NCBI RefSeq assembly: GCF_021021555.1
Contig: NZ_JAINWA010000001.1
Location: 1,116,001 to 1,180,000, forward strand
Direction: 5' to 3'
Length of the DNA stretch: 64,000 bases
Origin: Teretinema zuelzerae
Lineage (GTDB): Bacteria > Spirochaetota > Spirochaetia > Treponematales > Treponemataceae
The notes beneath the pieces were generated by a model, which did not search any database, was not told the DNA's origin, and saw only the letters and a program-made list of their open reading frames with translations. The position numbers and the translations under genes were made by a program. Each line of letters opens with the position of its first letter. Within the stretch, counting starts at the first letter, position 1. Positions 8,232 through 15,657 of this stretch are shown here, one piece after another.

Positions 8232-9230
8232 ATGATGAGAACAGCGATTCTTCTGGTTCCCGGCGTCTATCTTTCAGCGGTTTACGGGCTTTGCGAACTG
8301 TTTGAATTCGCTGAAAAAACCGCGCCCGGTTCTTTCACCGTCGAGACGGTGCGTCCGGGCGCATTCAGGGACTCAGCCGATATGCGTCCGCCCTATGGGC
8401 TGGTCGTCATCCCCCCGTTCCGGACTGATGTACTGACCCCCAAACGTCCGCGCGCCCCGTTTTCATCGCTTCAACAAGATTGCATTTTATTGGACGAAAA
8501 ATTCAAACGGACGGCGGCGGCGCTCGGAAGGGAATACGAACGGGGAGCGAAGATCTGTTCGGTATGCGCAGGAGCATTCTACCTCTGCGCCGCCGGAATA
8601 GCCGACGGAAAAAAAGCGACGACGCACTGGAATCTTGCCGGAAGCCTTGCCGCGCTGTTTCCGCTTGTCGAAGTCGAGGCGGAACGGATGCTCATCGATT
8701 CGGGATCGTTCGCGACGGCCGGAGGGTTGACCGCATGGCAGGATCTCGGCCTCCATCTGATACGCGACGTATGCGGCGAAGAAACTGCGCTCGCCGCCGC
8801 TTCCACGTTCCTGATAAATCCCGGCGACAGATCCCAGCTAGCCTACGCGATGAAATCGCTCGAACGTTTTCCCGCCGACGAGACTGTCGCGAAGGCCATA
8901 GCCGTTATGACCGCCGAATGCGCTTCAGGCATAGGAATTAGCGAAACCGCCGATCGCTGCGGAGTGACAGTCCGAACATTGCTGCGCCGTTTCGCGCTCA
9001 GCGGCGCCGAATCCCCGGGAGCAATGCTCAGAAGCATCCGCCTGGAAAAAGCCCGCAAACTTCTCGCTACGGGAACAGCGTCCGTAAAGGAAGTCGCCCG
9101 CGAATGCGGCTACGCCGACGCGGCATCCTTCGCCCGCGCGTTCCGCGCGGAAGCGGGAACGACTCCCGCGGACTACCGCCGCGCGTTCGCGTCGAGCAAA
9201 AGCTCAAAGAACAGGTGCTCTCATTTGTAA
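8232..9230 (+). CDS. GlxA-family transcriptional regulator (DJ-1/PfpI domain plus AraC HTH)
   Basis: A 332-aa regulator. Residues 1-190 form a DJ-1/PfpI (class I glutamine amidotransferase-like) sensor domain with the nucleophile-elbow region KICSVCAGAFYLCAAG, though GlxA-type proteins are normally not enzymes. Residues ~222-320 carry two helix-turn-helix motifs of the AraC family (ISETADRCGVTVRTLLRRF and VKEVARECGYADAASFARAF) ending in PADYRR. The divergent isochorismatase-like hydrolase is the likely target. The start could be the ATG at 8232 or 8235. Confidence 0.9.
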   Translation: MMRTAILLVPGVYLSAVYGLCELFEFAEKTAPGSFTVETVRPGAFRDSADMRPPYGLVVIPPFRTDVLTPKRPRAPFSSLQQDCILLDEKFKRTAAALGREYERGAKICSVCAGAFYLCAAGIADGKKATTHWNLAGSLAALFPLVEVEAERMLIDSGSFATAGGLTAWQDLGLHLIRDVCGEETALAAASTFLINPGDRSQLAYAMKSLERFPADETVAKAIAVMTAECASGIGISETADRCGVTVRTLLRRFALSGAESPGAMLRSIRLEKARKLLATGTASVKEVARECGYADAASFARAFRAEAGTTPADYRRAFASSKSSKNRCSHL

Positions 9231-9247
9231 AATCTCTTCTTTTATCC

Positions 9248-9291
9248 TTGACGCTCATCGCATTACGATTGATACTTTACAACGTAAAGTA
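9248..9291 (+). promoter_or_regulatory. Promoter with overlapping palindromic operator
   Basis: TTGACG (9248-9253), 17 bp, GATACT (9271-9276) form a good promoter. The perfect palindrome TACTTTAC-AAC-GTAAAGTA (9273-9291) covers the -10 and transcription start. The winged-helix protein encoded second in the operon is the likely autoregulator. AAGGAGA precedes the ATG at 9313. Confidence 0.75.
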
Positions 9292-9312
9292 CTTTCTATA
9301 AGGAGATAAACA

Positions 9313-9915
9313 ATGAACACAGACAAGACGAATCAGGATGAGGCTCTGGAACAGGTGCAGACGATCAAGCGCTTTTTTGAGGAAGGCCAGAAGCACATTT
9401 ACGAAAACGGCGTACTGCTGATGTTCTGGGGCATCCTGATACCTGCGGCGACGGCGGCTTTTTACTGTCTCGCCGCGAAATCGGGATACGACAGCATAGC
9501 GGCGATCGCGTTCTGGCCCGCGGTGTCGGTATTCGGAGCCGCGGTGTCGGTTATAACGGGGATGAGGAAGTCGAAGCGGGCGGCGGCTCAGAGCTTTGCC
9601 GTTAAAATCAATTCGTTCATGTGGATCGGTTTTCTGCTCTCGATCCTCATACTCTTCGCCGTCCACATGCTCGGCGGAGACGGCATGCGGCCCCTGTTTC
9701 TTTCGACCATAGCCCTCCTCCTCGGCATGGCGTACTGGACCTACGGTTCGATTCTCCAGCTCGGCTGGTTCCGTCTTTTCTCCGCCGTCTGGTGGATCGC
9801 GGCGCTTGTCATCGCGCCTCTCGAATGGGCACAGGCCTCGATCGGCCTTGCCGGCTGCACCTTCGTCTGCTCCTTCATTCCCGGCCTCGTCATGTTCACG
9901 AACCAGAAAAAATAA
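9313..9915 (+). CDS. Multi-pass membrane protein co-transcribed with a winged-helix regulator
   Basis: A 200-aa protein with an N-terminal soluble helix (DEALEQVQTIKRFFEEGQKHI) and about six membrane helices (VLLMFWGILIPAATAAFYC onwards). I recognise no named family, although a membrane protein of this size followed by a small MarR/ArsR-like regulator is a recurrent pair in anaerobes. It is the first gene of the operon behind the palindromic promoter at 9248. The function is unknown; a sensor or transporter is possible. Confidence 0.75.
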   Translation: MNTDKTNQDEALEQVQTIKRFFEEGQKHIYENGVLLMFWGILIPAATAAFYCLAAKSGYDSIAAIAFWPAVSVFGAAVSVITGMRKSKRAAAQSFAVKINSFMWIGFLLSILILFAVHMLGGDGMRPLFLSTIALLLGMAYWTYGSILQLGWFRLFSAVWWIAALVIAPLEWAQASIGLAGCTFVCSFIPGLVMFTNQKK

Positions 9916-9977
9916 GACGATCTCGCGCCGGCGTTTCCGAGAGCTGCTTGCGCGGCGCGGGGACAGAGGAGGACAGA

Positions 9978-10298
9978 ATGAGCGATGAAAGCAACGAACA
10001 ATATAACTACAAGAATTACGACTCGATATTGAACTCGCCGATACGGCTTGCGATCATGAGTCTGCTGCTGGGAAGCGGCGAGGCCGAGTTCACCTTTATA
10101 CGCGACTCCATCGGAGCGACGGACGGAAACTTAAGCAGGCACCTTGCGAAGCTCGAAGAGGAAAAACTGATCGAAGTGCGCAAGGAATTCGAAGGAAAAA
10201 AGCCCGTCACCTGGCAAAAACTCACGCCCGAGGGAAAAGACGCGCTGTACGCGTACCTGGCGAAGCTCGAGAAACTGATCGCCTCGGTAAAAAAATGA
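9978..10298 (+). CDS. Small winged-helix DNA-binding regulator
   Basis: A 106-aa protein beginning at the ATG at 9978, behind GAGGAGG. It carries a winged helix: SPIRLAIMSLLL, FTFIRDSIGATDGNLSRHLAKLEEEKLI, then a wing EFEGKKPVTWQKLTPEGKDAL and a C-terminal helix for dimerisation. This is the transcriptional-regulator type often annotated as winged helix DNA-binding domain. As second gene of the operon it probably represses the palindromic promoter at 9248-9291 and thereby itself and the membrane protein. Confidence 0.85.
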   Translation: MSDESNEQYNYKNYDSILNSPIRLAIMSLLLGSGEAEFTFIRDSIGATDGNLSRHLAKLEEEKLIEVRKEFEGKKPVTWQKLTPEGKDALYAYLAKLEKLIASVKK

Positions 10299-10323
10299 AA
10301 AAGCCTTTCGATAGGAGGAAAAA

Positions 10324-10866
10324 ATGAAAAAAATCGCGATGTGCATCGCGGCGGCGATTTGCGCGCTTTCAATACAGGCAAAGGAAACGCCGCTGTCTTT
10401 GGCCTTCGGTCTTGCCGACTCCGCGGACAATCTGGGGATCAACCTGGAAATCACGAGTCCGAGCTTCGCCCGGGATTTTCTTGTTCTCAGGATAGAGTCT
10501 CAACTCGATCTGCTGTCGGCCTACCGCAACGACCCGGACTTAAGCTGGGAACAGTTCAGCACGCACCGGCTCGGCGTCGCCGGTACGGGCGGATGGAATT
10601 CCGATACGGCCAGACTGTACGGCGAATTCGGCGCTCTCGCCGTACTCCCGCCGGAAAAGCTCACCGACGATGCGGCGCAATTCGGAATCTACGGCCTTTT
10701 CGGCTTCGAGTTTTTCATCGATTCCGATTCCGCATCAGCGCCGATGCTCTCCTACTACCTGGAAGCCGGAACTAACAGCATCTTCGACGAAGCAGAACGT
10801 ATTCCCGGATCTCCTGACTACTACAGCGGCTTTACGGTAAAAACCGGCCTGCGCTGGTATCCCTGA
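10324..10866 (+). CDS. Exported protein of unknown function
   Basis: A 180-aa protein with a signal peptide (MKKIAMCIAAAICALSIQA, cleavage near KE) behind AGGAGG. The mature chain is short, rich in Leu/Gly/Phe/Tyr with strand-like alternation (LGVAGTGGWNSDTARLYGEFGALAVL, YGLFGFEFFIDSD), and ends with an aromatic residue pattern GLRWYP. This would suit a small outer-membrane barrel or a periplasmic beta protein, but no family is recognised. It follows the winged-helix gene by 25 nt and may belong to the same operon. The 20-bp repeat array starts nine bases after its stop. Confidence 0.65.
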   Translation: MKKIAMCIAAAICALSIQAKETPLSLAFGLADSADNLGINLEITSPSFARDFLVLRIESQLDLLSAYRNDPDLSWEQFSTHRLGVAGTGGWNSDTARLYGEFGALAVLPPEKLTDDAAQFGIYGLFGFEFFIDSDSASAPMLSYYLEAGTNSIFDEAERIPGSPDYYSGFTVKTGLRWYP

Positions 10867-10874
10867 CCCGGCGC

Positions 10875-11114
10875 GCCGGCAAGCGCAACCAGCCGCCGGT
10901 AAGCGCAACCAACTGCCGGTAAGCGCACACAGCTGCCGACAAGCGTACTCAGCTACCGGCAAGCGTACTCAGCTGCCGGTAAGCGAACTCAGCCGCCGGC
11001 ATGCGCAACCAGCTGCCGGCAAGCGTACACAGCCGCCGGCAAGCGTACTCAGCTGCCGGTAAGCGAACTCAGCCGCCGGCAAGCCCAACCAGCCGCCGGC
11101 AAGCGTACTCAACT
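10875..11114. repeat. Array of twelve 20-bp tandem repeats
   Basis: Exactly twelve 20-bp units follow each other without spacers; the consensus is GCCGGCAAGCGTACTCAGCT. Variation is concentrated at positions 6, 12-16 and 20, and several units recur as the same variant (for example GCCGGTAAGCGAACTCAGCC twice). The array fills the whole space between two convergent genes and its last base is the first base of the complementary stop codon of the FMN-dehydrogenase gene. Confidence 0.97.
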
Positions 11115-12130
11115 CAGCGCCGGATAACACTGCCGTCGATGTCCGCGAGGGAGGCGCAGCCGGTCAAAATCATGGCCGATTCCAGCTCTGCGCGGAGGCG
11201 GCTGTAGGCGAGCTTGACGCCTTCGGCCATGCCGCCGAAGGAAGCGACGACCAGGGGGCGGCCCAACAGCACGGCGTCGGCTCCGAGCGCCAGCATCCGC
11301 AAAACATCGACTCCGCTGCGTACTCCTCCGTCGGCGAGCACGGTTATCTTTCCCTTGCACGCAGCCGCTATCTCCGGGAGAACCTCGGCTACTCCGGGAG
11401 TTCCGTCGAGCACGCGGCCTCCGTGATTGGACACGACGATCGCGTCGACGCCGCAGTCGGCGGCCGCAAGCGCGTCTTCTATCGTCATCACGCCTTTGAG
11501 GATGAACGGCAGCTTCGTCGCCTTTCTGACGGCCGCAATCTCGGCCGGAGTCTTGGGAGAAACGCCCTTTCCGTGGAGCGAAAGAGTCACGAGGCCGGCA
11601 GCGTCGATATCCATGCCGACGGCAAAGGCTCCCGCGTCTTCCGCGAGGCGGATTTTATCGACGACGCTCGCGGCTTCCCACGGCTTGATGATCGCTATGC
11701 CCTCGCCGCCGGCTTTTTTCAGTTCAGCAAGATTGTCGATCAAAAACTGCTCGATCGCGGTATCTCCCACCATGGGATACACGCCCGAATCGAGCGAGCC
11801 CCGGATGATCCAGGAGATGTATTCCGCTTCGGAAAATTTGCCGCCCATATTGATGGAAGTGCCCGAAACGGGAGCTGTAAACACCGGCATGGACATGGTT
11901 TTGCCGAAGAGGCTGAACGACATATCCGGCTTCGCCGCCTCATGAATCAGGCGCATATTCAATTTAACCGCGGCGAGGGACGACACGTTCGCCATAAAGG
12001 CAGAACCGGTTCCCTTGCCGCCCATTCCCGGAACCTCGCCCGCGCATACGCGGCCGTCGCATACCGGACACACCCGGCACGTTCCGTTCAGGTTCATCTT
12101 CGCCGCGGACCTCATTTCAGCATACGTCAT
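11114..12130 (-). CDS. FMN-dependent alpha-hydroxy-acid dehydrogenase-like protein
   Basis: A 338-aa TIM-barrel flavoprotein related to lactate/glycolate oxidases. Seen are the FMN/substrate motif region VVSNHGGRVLDG with the catalytic His and Arg, FILKGVMT, and the phosphate-binding VLADGGVRSGVDVLRMLALGADAVLLGRP. The N-terminus carries five cysteines in CRVCPVCDGRVCAG (residues ~20-32), not found in classical lactate oxidases, which could hold a metal or Fe-S centre. The start chosen is the ATG at 12130, nine bases after GGAGG; two upstream ATGs overlap or precede the ribosome site. It may oxidise a 2-hydroxy acid and pass electrons to a carrier. A 20-bp repeat array lies directly at the stop codon. 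Confidence 0.85.
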   Translation of the reverse strand: MTYAEMRSAAKMNLNGTCRVCPVCDGRVCAGEVPGMGGKGTGSAFMANVSSLAAVKLNMRLIHEAAKPDMSFSLFGKTMSMPVFTAPVSGTSINMGGKFSEAEYISWIIRGSLDSGVYPMVGDTAIEQFLIDNLAELKKAGGEGIAIIKPWEAASVVDKIRLAEDAGAFAVGMDIDAAGLVTLSLHGKGVSPKTPAEIAAVRKATKLPFILKGVMTIEDALAAADCGVDAIVVSNHGGRVLDGTPGVAEVLPEIAAACKGKITVLADGGVRSGVDVLRMLALGADAVLLGRPLVVASFGGMAEGVKLAYSRLRAELESAMILTGCASLADIDGSVIRR

Positions 12131-12153
12131 ATTCGCCATCCTCCGGATCGATA

Positions 12154-12200
12154 TATAGGGCACCTCGAAAAACTCGGTTAGTTTTTAGAGGTCCCCTATA
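12154..12200. repeat. Long imperfect palindrome (21-bp arms)
   Basis: The arms at 12154-12174 and 12180-12200 match over 19 of 21 positions around a CGGTT loop. The element lies between the FMN-dehydrogenase start and the cstA terminator. With a run of A before the loop on one side and T after it on the other, it could act as a bidirectional transcription signal. Confidence 0.7.
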
Positions 12201-12229
12201 GTTATAAGTCCCGCAACAGCAGGACAGAG

Positions 12230-12278
12230 ACGCAAAAAAAAAGGCCTCCGCCCGAGAATATCCTCAAGGGCGGAGGCC
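12230..12278 (-). terminator. Terminator of cstA (minus strand)
   Basis: GGCCTCCGCCC (12243-12253) pairs perfectly with GGGCGGAGGCC (12268-12278); on the minus strand the stem is followed by a run of nine T residues. It lies just beyond the cstA stop. Confidence 0.9.
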
Positions 12279-12303
12279 GGTCAACCGCGAAAACCGCAAC
12301 TGA

Positions 12304-13731
12304 TTACGCGGCTGTTTTCTTCTTTTGCGTTACAAACAGGAAGAAGGCAAGCACCGCGAGGGCGAAAACGATTCCGACCGGATAGGAAATCGATGTCGCC
12401 AGCTTGAAACCTTCGGGAGCCTGGAGAATGTAAGTCATGGAAACCGCGCTCATAAAGGTCGCGGGAACCACGGCGATCCACATATTCTTCTTTTTCATGT
12501 AGAGATACATTGCCGCGGCCCAGAGAACGATCATCGCAAGCGTCTGGTTCGACCAGGCGAAATAGCGCCATACGATGTTGAAGTCCATCTGCGACAGAAT
12601 CGCGCCGACCGCCAAAAGGGGAAGCGCCATAGAAAGGCGGGGCATGATCTTCTTCTGATCGACCTTGAACCAGTCGGCCAAAGTGAGCCGGGCGCTGCGG
12701 AAGGCAGTGTCGCCGGAGGTGATCGGGCAGAAAATAACGCCGAGAATCGCGAGCACTCCGCCTACCTTGCCGAGCATGCGGATCGAAATGTCGTACACTA
12801 CACCGCCCTGTCCTTTGGTAAGCGGATCGGCGAGAGCCGCCGCGAGTCCGCCGGTGCCGTTATAGAACGTCATTCCCGCAGCCGCCCAAATAAGGGCGAT
12901 AATGCCTTCGCATACCATCGCGCCGTAGAAAATCTTGCGTCCGTCGCGCTCGGTTTGAACGCAGCGCGCCATGATCGGAGACTGGGTCGAATGGAAGCCG
13001 GAAATAGCGCCGCACGCGATCGTGATGAACAGAAGCGGCCATATGGGCAATCCCTTGGGATGCAGATTGGCAAACGCGAATTCAGGCGTGCTCATGCGTC
13101 CGGTGAAATTCCCCAGAATTACGCCGCCGCCGATGCCTATCGCCATGATAATCAGAACGATTCCGAAGATGGGATAAATCTTACCGATGAGCTTATCGAT
13201 GGGAACAAGGGTTGCGAGGAAATAATATACCAGAACCACGACGAGCCAGAACGTATAGTTGAGCTTGTCAGGAGTGAGCTTGGCAAGCAATCCCGCCGGT
13301 CCTGTCATGAAAACGGTTCCGACGAGAACCAGCAGAACGACCGAGAACACGCGCATCACGTTTTTCATGATCGGGCCGAGATAGATGCCGACGATTTCGG
13401 AAATGCTCTCGCCCTCGTGGCGCATGGACAGCATTCCGGAAAAATAGTCGTGCACTCCTCCGGCGAAAATCGTTCCGAAGGTGATCCACAGGAAGGCCGC
13501 CGGGCCCCAGAGCGCGCCCGATATGGCGCCGAATATCGGACCGAGTCCGGCGATATTCAACAGCTGAATCAGGAAAATGTTCGGGGTTTTCATCGGGACA
13601 AAGTCCACTCCGTCAGTCATACTCAGGGCAGGAGTCGGTTCATCGGTAGGTCCGAAAATCTTTTCGACTATCGGGCCGTACAGAAAGTAGCCGGCAATCA
13701 AAATAGCAAGACACGCAAAAAAAGTAATCAC
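12304..13731 (-). CDS. cstA: CstA-family peptide/pyruvate transporter, short type
   Basis: A 475-aa polytopic membrane protein of the carbon-starvation CstA family. It shows the family signatures: AGLGPIFGAISGALWGPAAFLWITFGTIFAGGVHDYFSGMLS in the N-terminal half and CGAISGFHSTQSP in the middle; the protein has about 13 helices and ends in a charged KKKTAA tail. Family members import peptides or pyruvate, driven by an ion gradient. The start is a GTG at 13731 behind AGGAGG. A second, longer CstA lies at 21022, with only moderate resemblance in the N-terminal third, so these are distinct subtypes and not a recent duplication. Confidence 0.92.
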   Translation of the reverse strand: MITFFACLAILIAGYFLYGPIVEKIFGPTDEPTPALSMTDGVDFVPMKTPNIFLIQLLNIAGLGPIFGAISGALWGPAAFLWITFGTIFAGGVHDYFSGMLSMRHEGESISEIVGIYLGPIMKNVMRVFSVVLLVLVGTVFMTGPAGLLAKLTPDKLNYTFWLVVVLVYYFLATLVPIDKLIGKIYPIFGIVLIIMAIGIGGGVILGNFTGRMSTPEFAFANLHPKGLPIWPLLFITIACGAISGFHSTQSPIMARCVQTERDGRKIFYGAMVCEGIIALIWAAAGMTFYNGTGGLAAALADPLTKGQGGVVYDISIRMLGKVGGVLAILGVIFCPITSGDTAFRSARLTLADWFKVDQKKIMPRLSMALPLLAVGAILSQMDFNIVWRYFAWSNQTLAMIVLWAAAMYLYMKKKNMWIAVVPATFMSAVSMTYILQAPEGFKLATSISYPVGIVFALAVLAFFLFVTQKKKTAA

Positions 13732-13821
13732 TTGAGAGTCCTCCTGACGACCAGTATACGCCTCCCTGCATGGAATACAAGAAAAAAATACCTATTCAAG
13801 CGCATGTTAGACTTGATTTAC

Positions 13822-13930
13822 TATACCCGAAAAGGTATATAAATATCACAAAACAACTCTATTACACCCTAAAGGGTATAAAAATACACCAACTATTGAC
13901 TTTATACCCGTTAGGGATTATCACAGAATT
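13822..13930 (+). promoter_or_regulatory. hipBST promoter with three phased HipB operators
   Basis: Three 18-bp palindromes of the type TATACCC-N4-GGGTATA lie at 13822-13839, 13863-13880 and 13903-13920, spaced 41 and 40 bp apart, close to four helical turns. A promoter TTGACT (13896-13901), 16 bp, TTATCA (13918-13923) has the third operator in its spacer. Transcription would start at or next to the hipB ATG at 13931, and no Shine-Dalgarno is present, so the mRNA may be leaderless. Confidence 0.8.
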
Positions 13931-14137
13931 ATGGACGATACGACTTTTGCAGAGTGCATTAAAAACGAGCGTAAAAACGCAGGATTGACGCAAAAAGAAT
14001 TCGCGCTCAAATCCGGTCTTGGCATCAGATTTATCCGCGATCTCGAACAGGGGAAGGAATCGCTCAGACTCGATAAGGTCAATCAGGCGCTGGCAATGTT
14101 CGGCTATCGCGCGGCGCCGGTGCGGAGTTCGCAATGA
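13931..14137 (+). CDS. hipB: HipB-like antitoxin/regulator of a HipBST locus
   Basis: A 68-aa Cro/C1-type helix-turn-helix protein: FAECIKNERKNAGLTQKEFALKSGLGIRFIRDLEQGKESLRLDKVNQALAMFGY. It is the DNA-binding component of the toxin-antitoxin locus and probably binds the three phased palindromes upstream, repressing the operon. The gene overlaps the next one by ATGA. No ribosome site precedes the ATG, and the predicted transcript begins at about this base. In described HipBST systems HipB mainly gives DNA binding, while HipS neutralises the toxin. Confidence 0.88.
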   Translation: MDDTTFAECIKNERKNAGLTQKEFALKSGLGIRFIRDLEQGKESLRLDKVNQALAMFGYRAAPVRSSQ

Positions 14138-14460
14138 ACCGCCGGGGAATAATCTGGAGGGAAAATAAACCCGCCGCGACCATCACGGAAACCGACGAAG
14201 GATACGAGTTCGCGTATCTGGATAGCTGGCTCGCAGATCCCGCCGCGCGCCCCATCTCCCTCACCCTGCCGCTCAGCGCCGAACCCGTGATTTCCAAAAC
14301 CTTCATACCCTTCCTGGACGGACTCATTCCCGAAGGATGGCTCCTGGATATCTCCGTGCACAACTGGAAACTCGACCCGCGAGACCGGATGGGACTCCTT
14401 TTGGCAGTGTGCCGGGATTGCATCGGAAACATCAGCGTAACTCCCGGAGATCCGCAATGA
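14134..14460 (+). CDS. hipS: HipS-like small antitoxin (detached HipA N-terminal subdomain)
   Basis: A 108-aa protein corresponding to the N-terminal subdomain that is normally the first part of HipA: it opens RGIIWRENKPAATI, has ISLTLPLSAEPV and FIPFLDGLIPEGWLLD, then RMGLLLAVCRDCIGNISVTPGD. In the three-gene HipBST type this piece is a separate gene, and HipS inhibits the kinase. Both neighbours overlap it by ATGA, giving tight coupling. Its GNISV segment is the counterpart of the conserved G-x-hhhh loop before the kinase domain in full-length HipA. Confidence 0.85.
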   Translation: MNRRGIIWRENKPAATITETDEGYEFAYLDSWLADPAARPISLTLPLSAEPVISKTFIPFLDGLIPEGWLLDISVHNWKLDPRDRMGLLLAVCRDCIGNISVTPGDPQ

Positions 14461-15428
14461 CTCCCGGAGAAACAGAAGGACGCTGCCTGTGCTGCGGAAA
14501 AAGCCTTGCAGGACTGCCGGAAATCGCCCAGTGGCACGCCTCCTGCGTGAGAAAGTTCTTCGGCTCCCCGGTTATTCCGGAAATCGACGCGACTGCTGAA
14601 ACGCTCGAAAAATTCGCTCGTTCAGCCGTAGCCTCAGGGATGACGGTTACCGGCGTTCAAAAAAAGATGTCCCTTCGCCTCGAAGAGAAAAGCGGTTCCA
14701 AACGTCTCACCCTCGTCGGCTACCCCTCAGGCTATATTTTCAAACCGCCGGTCGCAGAATATCCTGACCTTCCAACCCTTGAGCACGCGCTCATGAGCCT
14801 CGCCGAAAAAGCGGGAATCGAAACAGTACCGCACGCCCTTGTCCGGACAGTCTCAGGACAAACCGGATATATCACCCGTCGAATCGACCGCATCTCGAGC
14901 GCAAAAGGAAACACGGTCCGCAAACGAGCGATGGAAGACTTCTGCCAGCTGTCCTTGCGGCTTACGGAAGACAAATACAAGGGCTCCTGCGAACAATGCG
15001 CAAAAATAATCAAAGCCCATTCGCACCGCACCGGGCTCGACCTCGCCGATTTCTTCTATCTAGTGCTCTTCAATTTCGCCTCAGGCAACGCGGACATGCA
15101 CCTTAAAAACTATTCCCTCATCGAATCGGACGCAGGATTCCGCCTCTCTCCCGCCTACGACCTCGTCCCCACGAAACTGCTCATCCCCGAAGACGCTGAA
15201 GAAAGCGCGCTCGCCATCAACGGGAAAAAAAACAAACTCTCCGCGAACGATTTTCTCCGCTTCGCGCACTCGATCGGCCTTCCAGAAAAAGCCGCGCGCA
15301 ACCTGATCGCGAAAATCCGCTCGCTTCCGTCGCTCCTTGAGAAAACAGACAACATTGGCTTCCTGCCCGATCACCGCAGAGAGTCCCTCCGGCAGCTCGT
15401 CGAAAGCAGGTGCAAGATTCTTGAATAA
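14457..15428 (+). CDS. hipT: HipT-like Ser/Thr kinase toxin
   Basis: A 323-aa HipA-fold kinase without the N-terminal subdomain. Residues 10-30 hold a Cys cluster (CLCCG and a later WHASC) likely to bind zinc. The gly-rich loop is GMTVTGVQKK (61-70); the position that in HipT is a pair of autophosphorylated serines (SIS type) is Thr63-Val-Thr65 here. The catalytic loop is GNADMHLKNYS (D213) and the metal-binding aspartate is in YDLVPT (D235). Enzymes of the family phosphorylate aminoacyl-tRNA synthetases (HipT: TrpS; HipA: GltX) and arrest translation. The target here is unknown. The stop codon is followed immediately by dispersed repeat A. Confidence 0.88.
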   Translation: MTPGETEGRCLCCGKSLAGLPEIAQWHASCVRKFFGSPVIPEIDATAETLEKFARSAVASGMTVTGVQKKMSLRLEEKSGSKRLTLVGYPSGYIFKPPVAEYPDLPTLEHALMSLAEKAGIETVPHALVRTVSGQTGYITRRIDRISSAKGNTVRKRAMEDFCQLSLRLTEDKYKGSCEQCAKIIKAHSHRTGLDLADFFYLVLFNFASGNADMHLKNYSLIESDAGFRLSPAYDLVPTKLLIPEDAEESALAINGKKNKLSANDFLRFAHSIGLPEKAARNLIAKIRSLPSLLEKTDNIGFLPDHRRESLRQLVESRCKILE

Positions 15429-15484
15429 GACTGAGGCAGGAAGGGCCGCAAGGGGCGAGGTCGGGATGCGCGGAGCCCCCGCGA
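15429..15484 (+). repeat. Dispersed repeat family A, copy 2
   Basis: Begins GACTGAGGCAGGAAG directly after the hipT stop codon and contains CGGAGCCCCCGCG. The third conserved block (ATGCAGGGGCGG) is missing; instead the element runs into repeat B. Confidence 0.65.
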
Positions 15485-15496
15485 AGAAAGAGTCAC

Positions 15497-15648
15497 GAGG
15501 GGGTAGCGGAAAAAAAGTAAAGCGCGCTTTCTATACCTACCGGTAGGTATAGCGAACCGGCAAGACGAAAACCCGAGAAGGCTTTCGTCCTGCGGTTCGA
15601 CCGCGCTTGATTTTTTGAAGCGAGGGGGAGACTTCCCCCCCCTTTTTT
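15497..15648. repeat. Palindromic repeat family B, copy 1, with a nested hairpin insertion
   Basis: The left arm GTAAAGCGCGC... (15517-15541) and the first 11 bases of the right arm (15542-15552) are present, but the rest of the right arm is split off by a 47-bp insertion that is itself a hairpin (CGAACCGG...CGGTTCG, 15553-15599). The outer arm resumes with GCGCTT at 15603. After it, GGGGGAGACTTCCCCCC and seven T form a terminator between the convergent hipT and 15658 genes. Confidence 0.8.
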
Positions 15649-15657
15649 TATTCTGTA

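Noticed and set aside
10875-11114. CRISPR array
   Set aside because: Units are contiguous 20-mers without spacers and no cas gene is in the window.
12325-13842. 505-codon plus-strand frame opposite the first cstA
   Set aside because: Shadow of the CstA gene; the product is composition-biased, and cstA has a ribosome site, family motifs and terminator.
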